Positions 46,447 to 55,218 of a stretch of 64,000 nucleotides of DNA are shown one piece after another. The notes under the pieces were generated by a model, which saw only the letters and a list, made by a program, of their open reading frames with translations, was not told the DNA's origin and did not search any database. Position 1 is the stretch's first letter. The number at the start of each line of letters is the position of its first letter. The position numbers and the translations under genes are program-made. The stretch is from Desulfotignum sp. (GTDB taxonomy: Bacteria > Desulfobacterota > Desulfobacteria > Desulfobacterales > Desulfobacteraceae). Location of the stretch: NCBI GenBank assembly GCA_011390635.1, contig JAABSA010000006.1, positions 1-64,000 on the forward strand. The letters are read 5' to 3'.

Positions 46447-47313
46447 ATGAAGGCCGATACAAATATATCTGAAGGCAGCGGTATTCCTGCAGAGGCCAGA
46501 AAAACCCTTACACAGATTGAAACAGACAGGGCCGCCTACAAACGAAAGCTGATCATATCCTTTATCATTCTGGCCATCGCCATGGTAACGGTGCTCATTG
46601 TTCTGAAGCTGGATTTCAAATTCATGAAGAACCAGCTGCCCTTTATCTTTGCCGGCATGGGGTACACCCTTTTTGTTTCATTCATGGCCATCTCCCTGGC
46701 CTGTTTTCTGGCTGTTGTCGGGGCCCTGGGGCGGCTGTCCAAAAACCCGGTGTTCAACAGCATTGCCTCCTCCTATGTGTCCCTTATCCGGGGAACGCCG
46801 CTTCTGGTCCAGGTGTACATGTGGTACCTGGCCCTGCCCCAGATCGGAAAGGCCCTGGAAGGATACGGGTTCACCGGTATCCAGGCATATTTTACCCTGC
46901 CGGCGCTCACTGCCGGCATTCTGGCCTTAGGGGTGTGTTACGGGGCCTACATGACTGAAACGGTGCGGGCCGGCATTCAGTCCATTGATCCGGGCCAGAC
47001 CGAAGCTGCCAACGCCCTGGGCATGACACGGTCCCAGACCATGAAACGCATCATTTTTCCCCAGGCCCTGCGGGTCATCATTCCGCCGGTTTCCAATGAA
47101 TTTATCGCCATGGTCAAAGACTCGTCCCTGGTGTCTCTCATGGGGGTGTGGGAGTTGAGCTACCGGGCCATTAAAATGGGGAGGCGGCATTTTCAATCCC
47201 TGGAGATGCTCATCACCGTGGCCCTGATTTACTGGATGATGTGCATTCTGCTCCAGTATTTCCAGGAAAAACTTGAAACCCATATGGCCCGGGGCGACAG
47301 GAGTATCAGATGA
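46447..47313 (+). CDS. Amino-acid ABC transporter permease (HisM/GlnP family)
   Basis: The 288-residue membrane protein has an N-terminal cytoplasmic stretch and then about five helices. It carries the permease signature ETVRAGIQSIDPGQTEAANALGMTRSQTM, the EAA loop that contacts the ATPase. YVSLIRGTPLLVQVYMWYLALP is typical of the His/Glu/Gln/Arg permease family. A homodimer is likely because only one permease gene is present. The ATG at 46447 follows AAGGAAAC. It overlaps the ATPase gene start by four bases. Confidence 0.9.
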   Translation: MKADTNISEGSGIPAEARKTLTQIETDRAAYKRKLIISFIILAIAMVTVLIVLKLDFKFMKNQLPFIFAGMGYTLFVSFMAISLACFLAVVGALGRLSKNPVFNSIASSYVSLIRGTPLLVQVYMWYLALPQIGKALEGYGFTGIQAYFTLPALTAGILALGVCYGAYMTETVRAGIQSIDPGQTEAANALGMTRSQTMKRIIFPQALRVIIPPVSNEFIAMVKDSSLVSLMGVWELSYRAIKMGRRHFQSLEMLITVALIYWMMCILLQYFQEKLETHMARGDRSIR

Positions 47314-48074
47314 TGGAAAACGATTCTCCCATGGTAAAAATATCCAATATCCACAAGGTGTTTCACCCGGACATGCATGTGCTGTGCGGCATTGACCTGG
47401 AGGTGAAAAAAGGGGAAACCGTTGCCATCTTAGGGGCGTCCGGTTCCGGAAAAAGCACATTGCTGCGGTGCATCAATTTTCTGGAAGAACCTACTGCCGG
47501 CACGGTGGAGGTGGATGGTATCGTTATTGAGGCCGGGGAAAACGACAAACTGAGAAACGGCCGCATCAGGGATATCCGCAAACGCACCGGCATGTGCTTT
47601 CAGGCATTCAACCTGTTTCCACATATGACGGTGCTGGAAAACATCATTGAAGGCCCGGTCACTGTTTTGCACCAGAAAAAAGAGGCCGCTGTTTCCTATG
47701 CCGAACAGCTGCTGCAGTGGATCGGGCTTTCGGAAAAACGCGATGAGCACCCTTCCCGTCTGTCCGGGGGCCAGCAGCAGCGGGTGGCCATTGCCAGGAG
47801 CCTGGCCATGAAACCCAAGGTGATGCTGTTTGACGAACCCACATCCGCACTTGATCCGGAACTGGTGGGAGAGGTGGTGGAGGTCATGGAAAGACTGGCA
47901 AAGGAAGGGATGACCATTATTGCCGTTACCCATGAGCTGCATTTTGCCCGGGATGTGGCAGACCGGATTCTGATCATGGACAACGGCAACTGGGTGGAGC
48001 AGGGACCGCCGGAAAAGATCTTCAACAACCCGGAACAGGAGCGCACCCGGCAGTTTCTGGCCCATATTCTGTAA
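47310..48074 (+). CDS. Amino-acid ABC transporter ATP-binding protein (GlnQ/HisP family)
   Basis: The 254-residue ATPase has Walker A GASGSGKS, signature LSGGQQQRVAIARSLA and Walker B VMLFDEPTSALDPE, with the family motif LRCINFLEEPTAGTV. It powers the importer with the upstream permease and binding protein. Its ATGATGG start overlaps the permease stop. The GntR-type regulator gene follows after 12 bp. Confidence 0.93.
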   Translation: MMENDSPMVKISNIHKVFHPDMHVLCGIDLEVKKGETVAILGASGSGKSTLLRCINFLEEPTAGTVEVDGIVIEAGENDKLRNGRIRDIRKRTGMCFQAFNLFPHMTVLENIIEGPVTVLHQKKEAAVSYAEQLLQWIGLSEKRDEHPSRLSGGQQQRVAIARSLAMKPKVMLFDEPTSALDPELVGEVVEVMERLAKEGMTIIAVTHELHFARDVADRILIMDNGNWVEQGPPEKIFNNPEQERTRQFLAHIL

Positions 48075-48086
48075 AGGGAGGAATGA

Positions 48087-48755
48087 ATGGCCGTCAGTCT
48101 GGAAGACCAGGCCTATGATAAAATCAAGATTGCCATCAGCAAAGGGTATATCCAGAAAGGCAGCAAACTCAAGGAGGTCTCTCTGGCAAACAGTCTGGGC
48201 ATGAGCCGGGCCACGGTTAAGGGTGCCGTCAAACGGCTGGTGTTTGAAGGGCTGGCTGATTTTTCCCCCAACAAGGGGGCATCGGTTGTGAACCCGTCCC
48301 TTGAAGAGATCAAAGCCTGTTTTCAGGTGCGGGCCCAGCTGGAAAAGATGGCGGTCTCCCTGGCGGTACACCACCTGGAAACCAGGGATTTCCATACCCT
48401 TCACGGACTGATCCAAAAAGAAAAAGCCATGTTCAATGCCCGGGAGCTTGACAGGTATTATGAGATCAATGATGCCATCCATCTGCTGATCGCAAAAAAG
48501 GCAGCCAACCCGGTTCTGACCCACTACATCAGGGAACTGATCCAGAAAACCACCATCTACCTGGTTTTGTTCGACCCGTTTTATCAGTTGCTGGAGGCCA
48601 GCAACACCTCTCCGGATGAGCATGAAACCATTGTGCGATGTCTGGAACAAAAAGACAGTGCCGGAGCGGAACAGGCCATGGAACATCATCTGACAAATAC
48701 GGTGAGCGGCATAGATGTAAACAGAACAACACCGGATGATTATTTAACTGTCTGA
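48087..48755 (+). CDS. GntR-family transcriptional regulator with FCD domain
   Basis: The 222-residue regulator has an N-terminal winged helix (KEVSLANSLGMSRATVKGAVKRLVFEGL) and an all-helical FCD ligand domain with AQLEKMAVSLAVHHLE and a metal-ligand-type Asp/His pattern. FCD regulators are mostly repressors relieved by a small carboxylate or amino acid. It lies between the transporter genes and the second MttB gene. The palindrome upstream of the operon at 45360-45376 fits the operator consensus of this family, so it is probably the local regulator. Confidence 0.88.
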   Translation: MAVSLEDQAYDKIKIAISKGYIQKGSKLKEVSLANSLGMSRATVKGAVKRLVFEGLADFSPNKGASVVNPSLEEIKACFQVRAQLEKMAVSLAVHHLETRDFHTLHGLIQKEKAMFNARELDRYYEINDAIHLLIAKKAANPVLTHYIRELIQKTTIYLVLFDPFYQLLEASNTSPDEHETIVRCLEQKDSAGAEQAMEHHLTNTVSGIDVNRTTPDDYLTV

Positions 48756-48803
48756 TCTGATACTGATACCCCTTGTATACCCTGCTGCAAAGGAAAAGAC
48801 CAT

Positions 48804-50222
48804 ATGCTTGATCTTAAACCCAGAATCCGGGTCATGACCAGAGAACAGATTGAAAAAATCCACCATGATGCCCTCTTTATTCTTCGCCATACGGGTGTGA
48901 AGGTGGATGACCCCAGGGCACGGCAGGTGTTTGAAAACGCCCTGGGAAAGTCCGCACATGCCCCTATGTTCCATATCCAGGAAGACATTGTCCGGTGGGC
49001 AATTGATTCATCCCCCTCATGCATACCTGTATATGACCGCATGGATCAGCCCTGCTTTGTCCTGAACGGCGATGGGAACCAGGATGCGGTGTTCGGCATC
49101 GGTGTTACCAATCTGCAGTATCACGACCCGTTTACAGACAAAATCCAGCCTTTTCTGCGGCGCCACATGGGCCTTGCCGCGGGCTTAGGCCATACCTTGA
49201 ACCATTTTGATTTTATTTCAACCCCGGGGGTGATCCAGGACCTGCCACCGGAAACAGCCGACACCTTTGGTGTCCTGGAAATGCTGGCCCATACCACAAA
49301 ACCCCTCGTGATGCTCATCTCCAACCCGGATTGCTTTGCAACCGCCCTGGACCTGTGTGAACATCTTACCAGGGACCTGTCTGATCATCCCTTTGTGATC
49401 CCTTATGTGAATCCCATCACCCCGCTGGTGCTGAACGCGGACACCACCCGGAAAATAGATCTGTCCATTCAAAAAGGGCTGCCGTTTATCTTTTCCAATT
49501 ACGGCATGTCCGGTGCCACCTGTCCCATCACCCCAGGGGGCACCCTGGCCCTGCTCACCGCGGAACTGCTGGCAGGGCTGGTGTACAGCCAGCTGGTAAA
49601 ACCGGGGGCTCCCATCATCCTGGGCAGCCTGCCTGCCGCCTTTGACATGAAACATGCCGGCAGTTTTTATTCGCCCGGCACCCTGTTGCTGAATCTGGCC
49701 TGTGCTGAAATGATGACCTTCTACAATATTCCCCACTGCGGCACATCCGGCAGCGGCAACGGCTGGGGCGCAGATCTGCTTGCCGCTACCACCCTGTGCA
49801 TCAACCACCTTACAAGCTGCTCAGGGGCGACGGGCATGGTCCCGTTTGTGGGGGGCAGTTTTGATTCCCTGGTTTTTTCTCCGGAACTGGTTGTTTATTC
49901 CGATGATCTCATATGCCAGTCAAGGCAGTTTGCTGCCGGATTTTCCATAGCAGATGACCATATCGGGTTTTCCGACATTGAAACACTGGGACCGGGGGGA
50001 AATTTTCTGTTGTCATCCCTGACCGGCCGGCATTTCAGGGAATCACAGTTTTCAAGCACGATCTGGCCGTTTCTGTCCCTTGACAAATGGCGGAACAAGG
50101 GTGCCCCCTCCGCCGCCGGCATTCTGCACGACAAAACATGTGACCTGCTGGAACACCTTGCCATTCCAGAGGACCATGACACTATCATGGCTAAAGGAGA
50201 AGCGTTTCTGGCATCTGTTTGA
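48804..50222 (+). CDS. Non-Pyl MttB-superfamily methyltransferase (MtgB-like)
   Basis: The 472-residue protein shows the trimethylamine methyltransferase fold along its length: REQIEKIHHDALFILRHTGVKVDD at the start, then LNADTTRKIDLSIQKGLPFIFSNYGMSGAT. At the position where the sister gene has UAG, this frame runs through PHCGTSGSGNGWG with no stop. Homologues without Pyl, such as MtgB, demethylate glycine betaine. It probably acts on a quaternary amine brought in by the adjacent importer. No corrinoid protein gene lies beside it, which is unusual. Confidence 0.85.
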   Translation: MLDLKPRIRVMTREQIEKIHHDALFILRHTGVKVDDPRARQVFENALGKSAHAPMFHIQEDIVRWAIDSSPSCIPVYDRMDQPCFVLNGDGNQDAVFGIGVTNLQYHDPFTDKIQPFLRRHMGLAAGLGHTLNHFDFISTPGVIQDLPPETADTFGVLEMLAHTTKPLVMLISNPDCFATALDLCEHLTRDLSDHPFVIPYVNPITPLVLNADTTRKIDLSIQKGLPFIFSNYGMSGATCPITPGGTLALLTAELLAGLVYSQLVKPGAPIILGSLPAAFDMKHAGSFYSPGTLLLNLACAEMMTFYNIPHCGTSGSGNGWGADLLAATTLCINHLTSCSGATGMVPFVGGSFDSLVFSPELVVYSDDLICQSRQFAAGFSIADDHIGFSDIETLGPGGNFLLSSLTGRHFRESQFSSTIWPFLSLDKWRNKGAPSAAGILHDKTCDLLEHLAIPEDHDTIMAKGEAFLASV

Positions 50223-50342
50223 ATCCTTTCTGGGAAAAACATCCGGCTGTGGTTTTTGATTTTGATATTTGCCGCAATTAATGGTATGTGGCTGTACTGG
50301 CGAATCAAATTAACCCGATATTGAGGAAGGAACCAATACCAG

Positions 50343-51188
50343 ATGCTTGCAATTATCGGCGGTACCGGATTTTATCAAATCCAAGGACTTGAAATCAAAG
50401 CGGAACAGACGGTTGACACCCCGTTCGGGAACCCGTCCGCCCCCATTGTCCGGGCGGTATTCAACGGCAGGGACCTGCAGTTCATCCCCCGCCACGGCTG
50501 CAATCACGAATTTCTGCCCCATGAGATCAACTACCGGGCCAATATCTTTGCCTTGAAAAAACTGGGCGCCACCAGAATCATCAGTGTTTCCGCCACCGGC
50601 AGCCTGCAGGACAACATCCATCCCGGAGATCTTGTCATACCGGGTCAGTATTTTGACTGGACCCGGGGCCGGCGCCGGTCCAGCTTTTTCGGAGACGGTC
50701 TTGCCGCCCACATATCAACGGCTGAACCTGTCTGCGGCAGCCTGACCCAATGGATCGCAGACCATGCCGCAAACATGGAGCTGCCCCTGCACACCGGCAA
50801 AACCTATGCCTGCGTGGAAGGTCCCCGGCTGGGCACCAAAGCGGAAAGCCATTTTCTGCGCCGGGCCGGATGCGACCTTGTGGGCATGACCAATGTCCCG
50901 GAAGCCTTTCTGGCCAGGGAGGCCCAGATGTGTTATGCGGCCATCTGCATCATCACCGATTATGATTGCTGGATGGATGACCCGTCTCACCATGCCAGCC
51001 TGGCATCGGTGCTGGAACGGTACAGTGAAAGCATCCAGAAAGTCCAGGATATGCTGCGCGGGCTCATGGGTTCCCCGCTTCCCCGGACAGATTCCGGCTG
51101 CCGGACATCTCTAACAGATGCGGTGATCACGAACACTGACCAAATTTCAAAAACCCAAAAAGCCATCCTTGAGATTCTGCAGGAATAA
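50343..51188 (+). CDS. mtnP: S-methyl-5'-thioadenosine phosphorylase
   Basis: The enzyme splits methylthioadenosine into adenine and methylthioribose-1-phosphate in salvage from polyamine synthesis. The 281-residue protein has LAIIGGTGFYQI, the phosphate site VSATGSLQ, and VGMTNVPEAFLAREAQMCYA with ITDYDCW. Those residues favour MTA over purine nucleosides. Polyamine genes speD and speE are about 8 kb away, which fits the pathway. The ATG follows GAGGAAGGAACC. Confidence 0.88.
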   Translation: MLAIIGGTGFYQIQGLEIKAEQTVDTPFGNPSAPIVRAVFNGRDLQFIPRHGCNHEFLPHEINYRANIFALKKLGATRIISVSATGSLQDNIHPGDLVIPGQYFDWTRGRRRSSFFGDGLAAHISTAEPVCGSLTQWIADHAANMELPLHTGKTYACVEGPRLGTKAESHFLRRAGCDLVGMTNVPEAFLAREAQMCYAAICIITDYDCWMDDPSHHASLASVLERYSESIQKVQDMLRGLMGSPLPRTDSGCRTSLTDAVITNTDQISKTQKAILEILQE

Positions 51189-51302
51189 CCTGCTGAGTCC
51201 ATAACCATCAGAAACGTAGACAGATTCGAGATTTTGTCGTCGCCGTGGAAAAGGAATATCAAAAAGGCAATGCAGTGTATGTCATACAAAGGCAGATTCC
51301 CA

Positions 51303-51728
51303 TTATCCCATTTTCCGGGAAGCCGGAAACACAAAAGGCGGTCTTCCTTTTTTTTTGCGGATCCAGTTCAAGGATGCCTGGATATGTCTGATATGGATCA
51401 ACCACAGGATCAATTTTTTTTTACCGGGAAAATCCATGACCACAATCCCCAGGAACAGGGTCAACAAACCCTGTCCGGGCACGAACAGCATCACAAAACC
51501 CAGAAAAACCAGCACCAGTCCTGCCAGATTTTTTACCAGCCGGAACCGCCGGCGCAGCAGTTTCGGGGCGGGGCCCGGCGTACCATAAACCATAAAATAG
51601 TTGTGCGGCAGCCAGCAAATCACTCTGGACACTGTCAGCAGCCCAAAAACAAACCCGGCAGCCGAAACAAGTGTCACCAGAGCCAGGATTTCCTGGTATT
51701 GTCTGACCATATCTAAAACCATGTTCAT
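51303..51728 (-). CDS. Small membrane protein, PGPGW-type
   Basis: The 141-residue protein has two N-terminal hydrophobic segments (ILALVTLVSAAGFVFGLLTV and further on) and LVLVFLGFVMLFVPGQGLLTLFLGIV with a PGQG turn like the PGPGW family. It ends with a basic tail (IRKKKGRPP). It is probably an inner-membrane protein; no function is known for the family. It stands alone between the mtnP gene and surE. Confidence 0.7.
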   Translation of the reverse strand: MNMVLDMVRQYQEILALVTLVSAAGFVFGLLTVSRVICWLPHNYFMVYGTPGPAPKLLRRRFRLVKNLAGLVLVFLGFVMLFVPGQGLLTLFLGIVVMDFPGKKKLILWLIHIRHIQASLNWIRKKKGRPPFVFPASRKMG

Positions 51729-51897
51729 CCGCAGATATATTCCTCTGGCCCTTCATTCACCTGTTTTTGGCACACGGTTTTCACTGATCTTTTGCCAGTG
51801 CTGAAATTTTTCCGGCCCCGGGCATTTGTTTGATAAATATCCATCCACACACTTGAGCAAATGGAGATACCGGTATTTCTGATTTTTGCTGGCTGGA

Positions 51898-52650
51898 TCA
51901 GTCAATTGAGAAAACCGGTATTTCCCCCATAGCCCTGTAATCGGTTAGATCACACCGGATCGGTGTTATAGACATGTAATGCTGCGCAATGGCATTGACA
52001 TCTGTGTCTGGTGCTCCGGGTCTGTGGTCCTGGTGTCCATACCAATAATAATGTCGGTGTTTGGGATCCTTTCGTTTTTCAAACCTGCTGGAAAGGTTGT
52101 CGGATGCCTGGCAGGTGATTTTCACCCCCCGGATCTTTGAAAAAGCGATACCTGGTGCATTGATATTCAAAAAAGTCCCGGCTGGAAGGCCTTTTTTCCG
52201 GATATCCTGGGCTATGTGCGATACAAACCGGGACATGTTTTCATATTCCATGTCATGATCCATCTTGATGGAAACCGCCAGGCTCAAAATACCGTTCAAT
52301 GTCCCCTCTCTGGCAGCGGCAACCGTTCCGGAATAATTGATGTCAATGCCGATATTGGTTCCCGGATTTATCCCGGAAATCAGCATGTCCGGAGGTGAAT
52401 CAAAACATTCCGACAACCCCAGTTTGACGCAGTCAGCCGGAGTACCGTCCACGGCATACGCTCTGCCACTGCCGTCGACCGGCACTTTGTGCATGCGCAT
52501 GGGGTGATGCAGCGTGATACCATGGCTTACCGCGCTTTTTTCCCGGTCCGGGGCCACCATCACCACCTCATGATCCCGGCACAGCACCTCATACAATGCC
52601 TGAATACCCGGGGCCTGGTACCCGTCATCATTGGTGAGAAAAATTTTCAT
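51898..52650 (-). CDS. surE: 5'/3'-nucleotidase SurE
   Basis: SurE is a metal-dependent nucleoside monophosphatase. The 250-residue protein begins MKIFLTNDDGYQAPGIQAL, with the metal-binding DD pair and the conserved VVMVAPDREKSAVSHGITLH. Later ISGINPGTNIGIDINYSGTVAAAREG is diagnostic. Its ATG overlaps the stop of the DUF1847-type gene by four bases, so they are co-expressed. Confidence 0.93.
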   Translation of the reverse strand: MKIFLTNDDGYQAPGIQALYEVLCRDHEVVMVAPDREKSAVSHGITLHHPMRMHKVPVDGSGRAYAVDGTPADCVKLGLSECFDSPPDMLISGINPGTNIGIDINYSGTVAAAREGTLNGILSLAVSIKMDHDMEYENMSRFVSHIAQDIRKKGLPAGTFLNINAPGIAFSKIRGVKITCQASDNLSSRFEKRKDPKHRHYYWYGHQDHRPGAPDTDVNAIAQHYMSITPIRCDLTDYRAMGEIPVFSID

Positions 52651-53345
52651 ATCCCGGGATTGCGGACCTTCCGGTAATAGGAGTCCGCCTGGTATACCGC
52701 TGCCAGGGGGTTGTGTCCGGTAACCCGGTCCTTTACCGCCAGAACCGTGGTGGGGATCTGAGAAAATTGAAAAAACAGCGAATCATGTCCCACGCACAGG
52801 CCCAGCAGTATATTGAAATCCACCTGTTCTTTGTTCAGCAGCTTTGCCTGGAATATGGGATTACACATGGATTCATCAGTTCCCTTATAAATTTTGTCCG
52901 CATCCGTGATACCAATGAGATCCTTGGAGGTCCTGCCGGCTTTACAGCACACGGAAACCACCTCAAATCCATGGGCTTCAAGGATCTCTCCAACGGTTTT
53001 TGCCTCGGCACAAAGCCCCAGACAGAATGCAAGACCGATGCGCTGATACCCCATTTTCCGGGCAAACTCACAGGTTTCCACGATCCGGGTCTTGGTGGGC
53101 TGCATCACATAGGGCTGCTGGTCCCGATTGGCATAACAGGCAGCCTCCTGGGCTGATGCGGTATGGGCAAATTTTTTCACATCAACTGTCCCATACGCCT
53201 GGTTGGCCTCTTCCAGAACCGTTTTACAAGCCACTGTGGGACATCCCTTACGGCCTTTACCCTTTTCTGTAAAACAAATTTTTTCCCCCACCGGGCTGTC
53301 ACATGCAGCACAGGAAGGAGGCGTGCTGTTTTTCTGATCCGCCAT
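52647..53345 (-). CDS. DUF1847-type cysteine-rich protein
   Basis: The 232-residue protein begins with a Cys pair CAACDSP and a further C in KGCPTVACK, which suggests metal or cluster binding. GYQRIGLAFCLGLCAEAK, CCKAGR, CNP and LGLCVGHDSLF follow. The pattern matches the DUF1847 family of anaerobes, whose function is not known. Start by ATG after AGGAGAAC. It is coupled to surE downstream. Confidence 0.8.
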   Translation of the reverse strand: MADQKNSTPPSCAACDSPVGEKICFTEKGKGRKGCPTVACKTVLEEANQAYGTVDVKKFAHTASAQEAACYANRDQQPYVMQPTKTRIVETCEFARKMGYQRIGLAFCLGLCAEAKTVGEILEAHGFEVVSVCCKAGRTSKDLIGITDADKIYKGTDESMCNPIFQAKLLNKEQVDFNILLGLCVGHDSLFFQFSQIPTTVLAVKDRVTGHNPLAAVYQADSYYRKVRNPGI

Positions 53346-53442
53346 ATTGTTCTCCTGATTTTTTCATATAAAAACAACCCAAGAATTCTACCACACAGTC
53401 TGTGATAAAAAAAAACGAAATTCTCGATATGAACTATGAAAT

Positions 53443-53519
53443 TGGCACGCCCGGAGGGATTCGAACCCCCGACACTTGGATTCGAAGTCCAATGCTCTAT
53501 CCAGCTGAGCTACGGGCGC
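53443..53519 (-). tRNA. tRNA-Arg (anticodon UCG)
   Basis: The minus strand reads GCGCCCGTAGCTCAGCTGG at the 5' end. It has an anticodon arm TTGGA-CTTCGAA-TCCAA and a T-arm GGGGGTTCGAATCCC, and ends with encoded CCA. The acceptor stem pairs seven bases with one G-U at the end. The anticodon TCG reads CGA-type arginine codons. Confidence 0.95.
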
Positions 53520-53591
53520 GCAGGGTGATGAATTTGGTGAAATTACCACAGTTGAAGGCTTCACACAATATGTGGAGATCCTTTTTAGCCT

Positions 53592-53762
53592 TTATTCTGG
53601 TTTGCTTAAAAAGCTGTCCAACGCTTCAATCAAAACACTGGGCATTGATGTGCCTTTTTCTTTGGCATACCGTTCAATTCTTTCAACGATCCTACAAGGC
53701 AGTTCCACCGTAAAATTTTGCATCGGATCAGCACATTCATTTGCCATGGTGTCTTTTGTCAT
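53592..53762 (-). CDS. Short ribbon-helix-helix (CopG/Arc)-like protein
   Basis: This 56-residue frame starts at an ATG after AAAGGAACG and reads NFTVELPCRIVERIERYAKEK, then MPSVLIEALDSFLSK. One beta strand followed by two helices is the layout of ribbon-helix-helix DNA-binding proteins, often antitoxins. No toxin gene accompanies it. It stands 72 bp from the tRNA-Arg gene, a common integration site, so it may be left from a mobile element. The overlapping plus-strand frame has no features. Confidence 0.65.
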   Translation of the reverse strand: MTKDTMANECADPMQNFTVELPCRIVERIERYAKEKGTSMPSVLIEALDSFLSKPE

Positions 53763-53917
53763 CAGCGTTCCTTTCTATAACTTTCGGACGTTGCGTTTAT
53801 CCATAATTTTTATAACATGACCTCACAGAATATGCAACCAGAGACAATCAATGCAGGATTGACAAGCCGTCTGTTTGCCGATAGGATCTTCCAAAGAAAA
53901 AGCAAAGGAAAACCGTC

Positions 53918-54619
53918 ATGAAAAAAACACAGCGCCGGTCATTTTCAGGGTGGATTTTGCAGGCCTTTGTAAAGCTTGTTCTGCTTCTGATCTGTCTGTC
54001 CCTTTTTCAGGTGGTGGCATTGAAATACTTCAACCCACCGTTTACCATCAACATGGTATGGGAACGGCTGCGCCATGAATTTTTTGATGCCCCGTATGTG
54101 ATACCCGCCTATGCATGGCAGAACCTTTCCGCCATCTCCCCCCATTTAAAGCAGGCGGTCATAGCCTCTGAGGACCAGCGGTTTTTGACCCACCAGGGAT
54201 TTGATTTTGAAGAAATAAAAATCGTACTAAAAAATGTGAGAGAAAAAAAAGGATTCAGGGGGGCCAGCACCATCACCATGCAGGCTGCCAGATCCGTATT
54301 TTTACCGGCCACCAGGAATCCTTTGCGAAAACTGGCAGAAGCCTGGTATACCGTGCTCATTGAGCTGGTGTGGGATAAGCCGCGCATCCTGGAAATCTAC
54401 TTGAATACTGTGGACTGGGGCACCGGTATCGTGGGGGCCCAGGCCGGGGCACGGGTTTATTTTGCAAAAAATGCTGACAGCCTCACCCCGGAGCAGGCTG
54501 CCCTGATGGCGGCAATTCTTCCAAGCCCCCATAAATGGTCGGTAAAAGATCCCGGGCCGCATGTAAAAAGCCGACAGCTGCATATTTTAAAAACCATGCC
54601 GGCCATGCCGATTCTGTAA
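53918..54619 (+). CDS. mtgA: Monofunctional peptidoglycan transglycosylase
   Basis: MtgA polymerises lipid II glycan strands. The 233-residue protein has one N-terminal membrane anchor (ILQAFVKLVLLLICLSLFQVV) and a GT51 domain. The catalytic Glu is in VIASEDQRFLTHQGFD, followed by RGASTITMQAARSVFL, RKLAEAWYTVLIEL and EIYLNTVDWGTGIVG. There is no transpeptidase domain. Length and layout match MtgA. Confidence 0.9.
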   Translation: MKKTQRRSFSGWILQAFVKLVLLLICLSLFQVVALKYFNPPFTINMVWERLRHEFFDAPYVIPAYAWQNLSAISPHLKQAVIASEDQRFLTHQGFDFEEIKIVLKNVREKKGFRGASTITMQAARSVFLPATRNPLRKLAEAWYTVLIELVWDKPRILEIYLNTVDWGTGIVGAQAGARVYFAKNADSLTPEQAALMAAILPSPHKWSVKDPGPHVKSRQLHILKTMPAMPIL

Positions 54620-54672
54620 GGGATTTTTCATCGAAGATCAGTGCCGGGATATCTTACAATAAAGAAGGGAAA

Positions 54673-54698
54673 ATGGGGTGAGTGACGGGACTTGAACC
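54673..54698 (+). repeat. Direct repeat (att-like), copy of the tRNA-His 3' end
   Basis: The 26 bases are identical to 55856-55881, which span the T-arm and CCA end of tRNA-His. The flanking bases differ, and the rest of the tRNA is absent here, so this is not a second tRNA gene. It marks the left end of the small island. Confidence 0.75.
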
Positions 54699-54868
54699 TT
54701 TGGCAATCGCTCAAAACCCTTGCTATCAGAGGGTTTGAAAAATCGGTGATCCACATCTGATCCACGTCTGATCCACATTTTATTTGATACCATCCCTGGA
54801 GTTAAACGCAAAACCGCCCTTCAGCCTGTGATATTCTGAATTTGGGTATCGGTGCCGGTCTTTCCGTC

Positions 54869-54897
54869 TTGACTATGTGTAACTTGTGGGTTACACT
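54869..54897 (+). promoter_or_regulatory. Toxin-antitoxin promoter with overlapping palindromic operator
   Basis: TTGACT (54869-54874) and TACACT (54892-54897) are 17 bp apart. Between and over them lies a perfect inverted repeat, GTGTAAC, six bases, GTTACAC (54877-54896). This is where an autoregulatory antitoxin would bind. The predicted start of transcription falls at or next to the toxin ATG at 54904. Confidence 0.6.
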
Positions 54898-54903
54898 TTC
54901 ACC

Positions 54904-55218
54904 ATGATAATCAAACAAACATCCCGGTTTAAAAAATGGATATCATCACTGAAGGACAAGCAGGCCAAAGCGCGGATATTGATCCGGTTAAAACGGATGA
55001 TTGAAGGTAACCCCGGTGATGTAAAACCTGTTGACTCCGGTGTTTATGAGATGCGGATTCACAGTGGAAAAGGCTATCGGTTGTATTACATCGTACTTGA
55101 AAATATAATCATACTGCTGTTGTGCGGCGGAGATAAATCATCTCAGAAAAAGGACATCGAGCGGGCAAAAGAACTGGCTGCCGAAGCAAGGAGGGAATCA
55201 TGGAAATACAAGACTTAG
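54904..55218 (+). CDS. higB: RelE/HigB-type toxin (addiction module killer protein)
   Basis: The 104-residue basic protein has the HigB/RelE-like pattern: TSRFKKWISSLKDKQAKARI, DVKPVDSGVYEMRIHSGKGYRLYYI, and LLLCGGDKSSQKKDIERAKELA at the end. Such toxins cleave mRNA at the ribosome. The ATG at 54904 is chosen over 54886 because the promoter-operator ends at 54897. No ribosome-binding site is visible, so the mRNA may be leaderless. It overlaps the antitoxin gene by 19 bases and ends in TAG. Confidence 0.85.
   Translation: MIIKQTSRFKKWISSLKDKQAKARILIRLKRMIEGNPGDVKPVDSGVYEMRIHSGKGYRLYYIVLENIIILLLCGGDKSSQKKDIERAKELAAEARRESWKYKT

Noticed and set aside
53572-53820. 82-codon plus-strand frame opposite the ribbon-helix-helix gene
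   Set aside because: No ribosome-binding site or family pattern. The minus-strand frame has both.
54673-54698. A second tRNA-His gene
   Set aside because: Only the 3' 26 bases match; no anticodon arm, D-arm or 5' half follows. It is an attachment-site repeat.
54748-54780. CRISPR-like tandem repeats
   Set aside because: The three 11-bp units are directly adjacent with no spacers and fit recombinase arm sites better.
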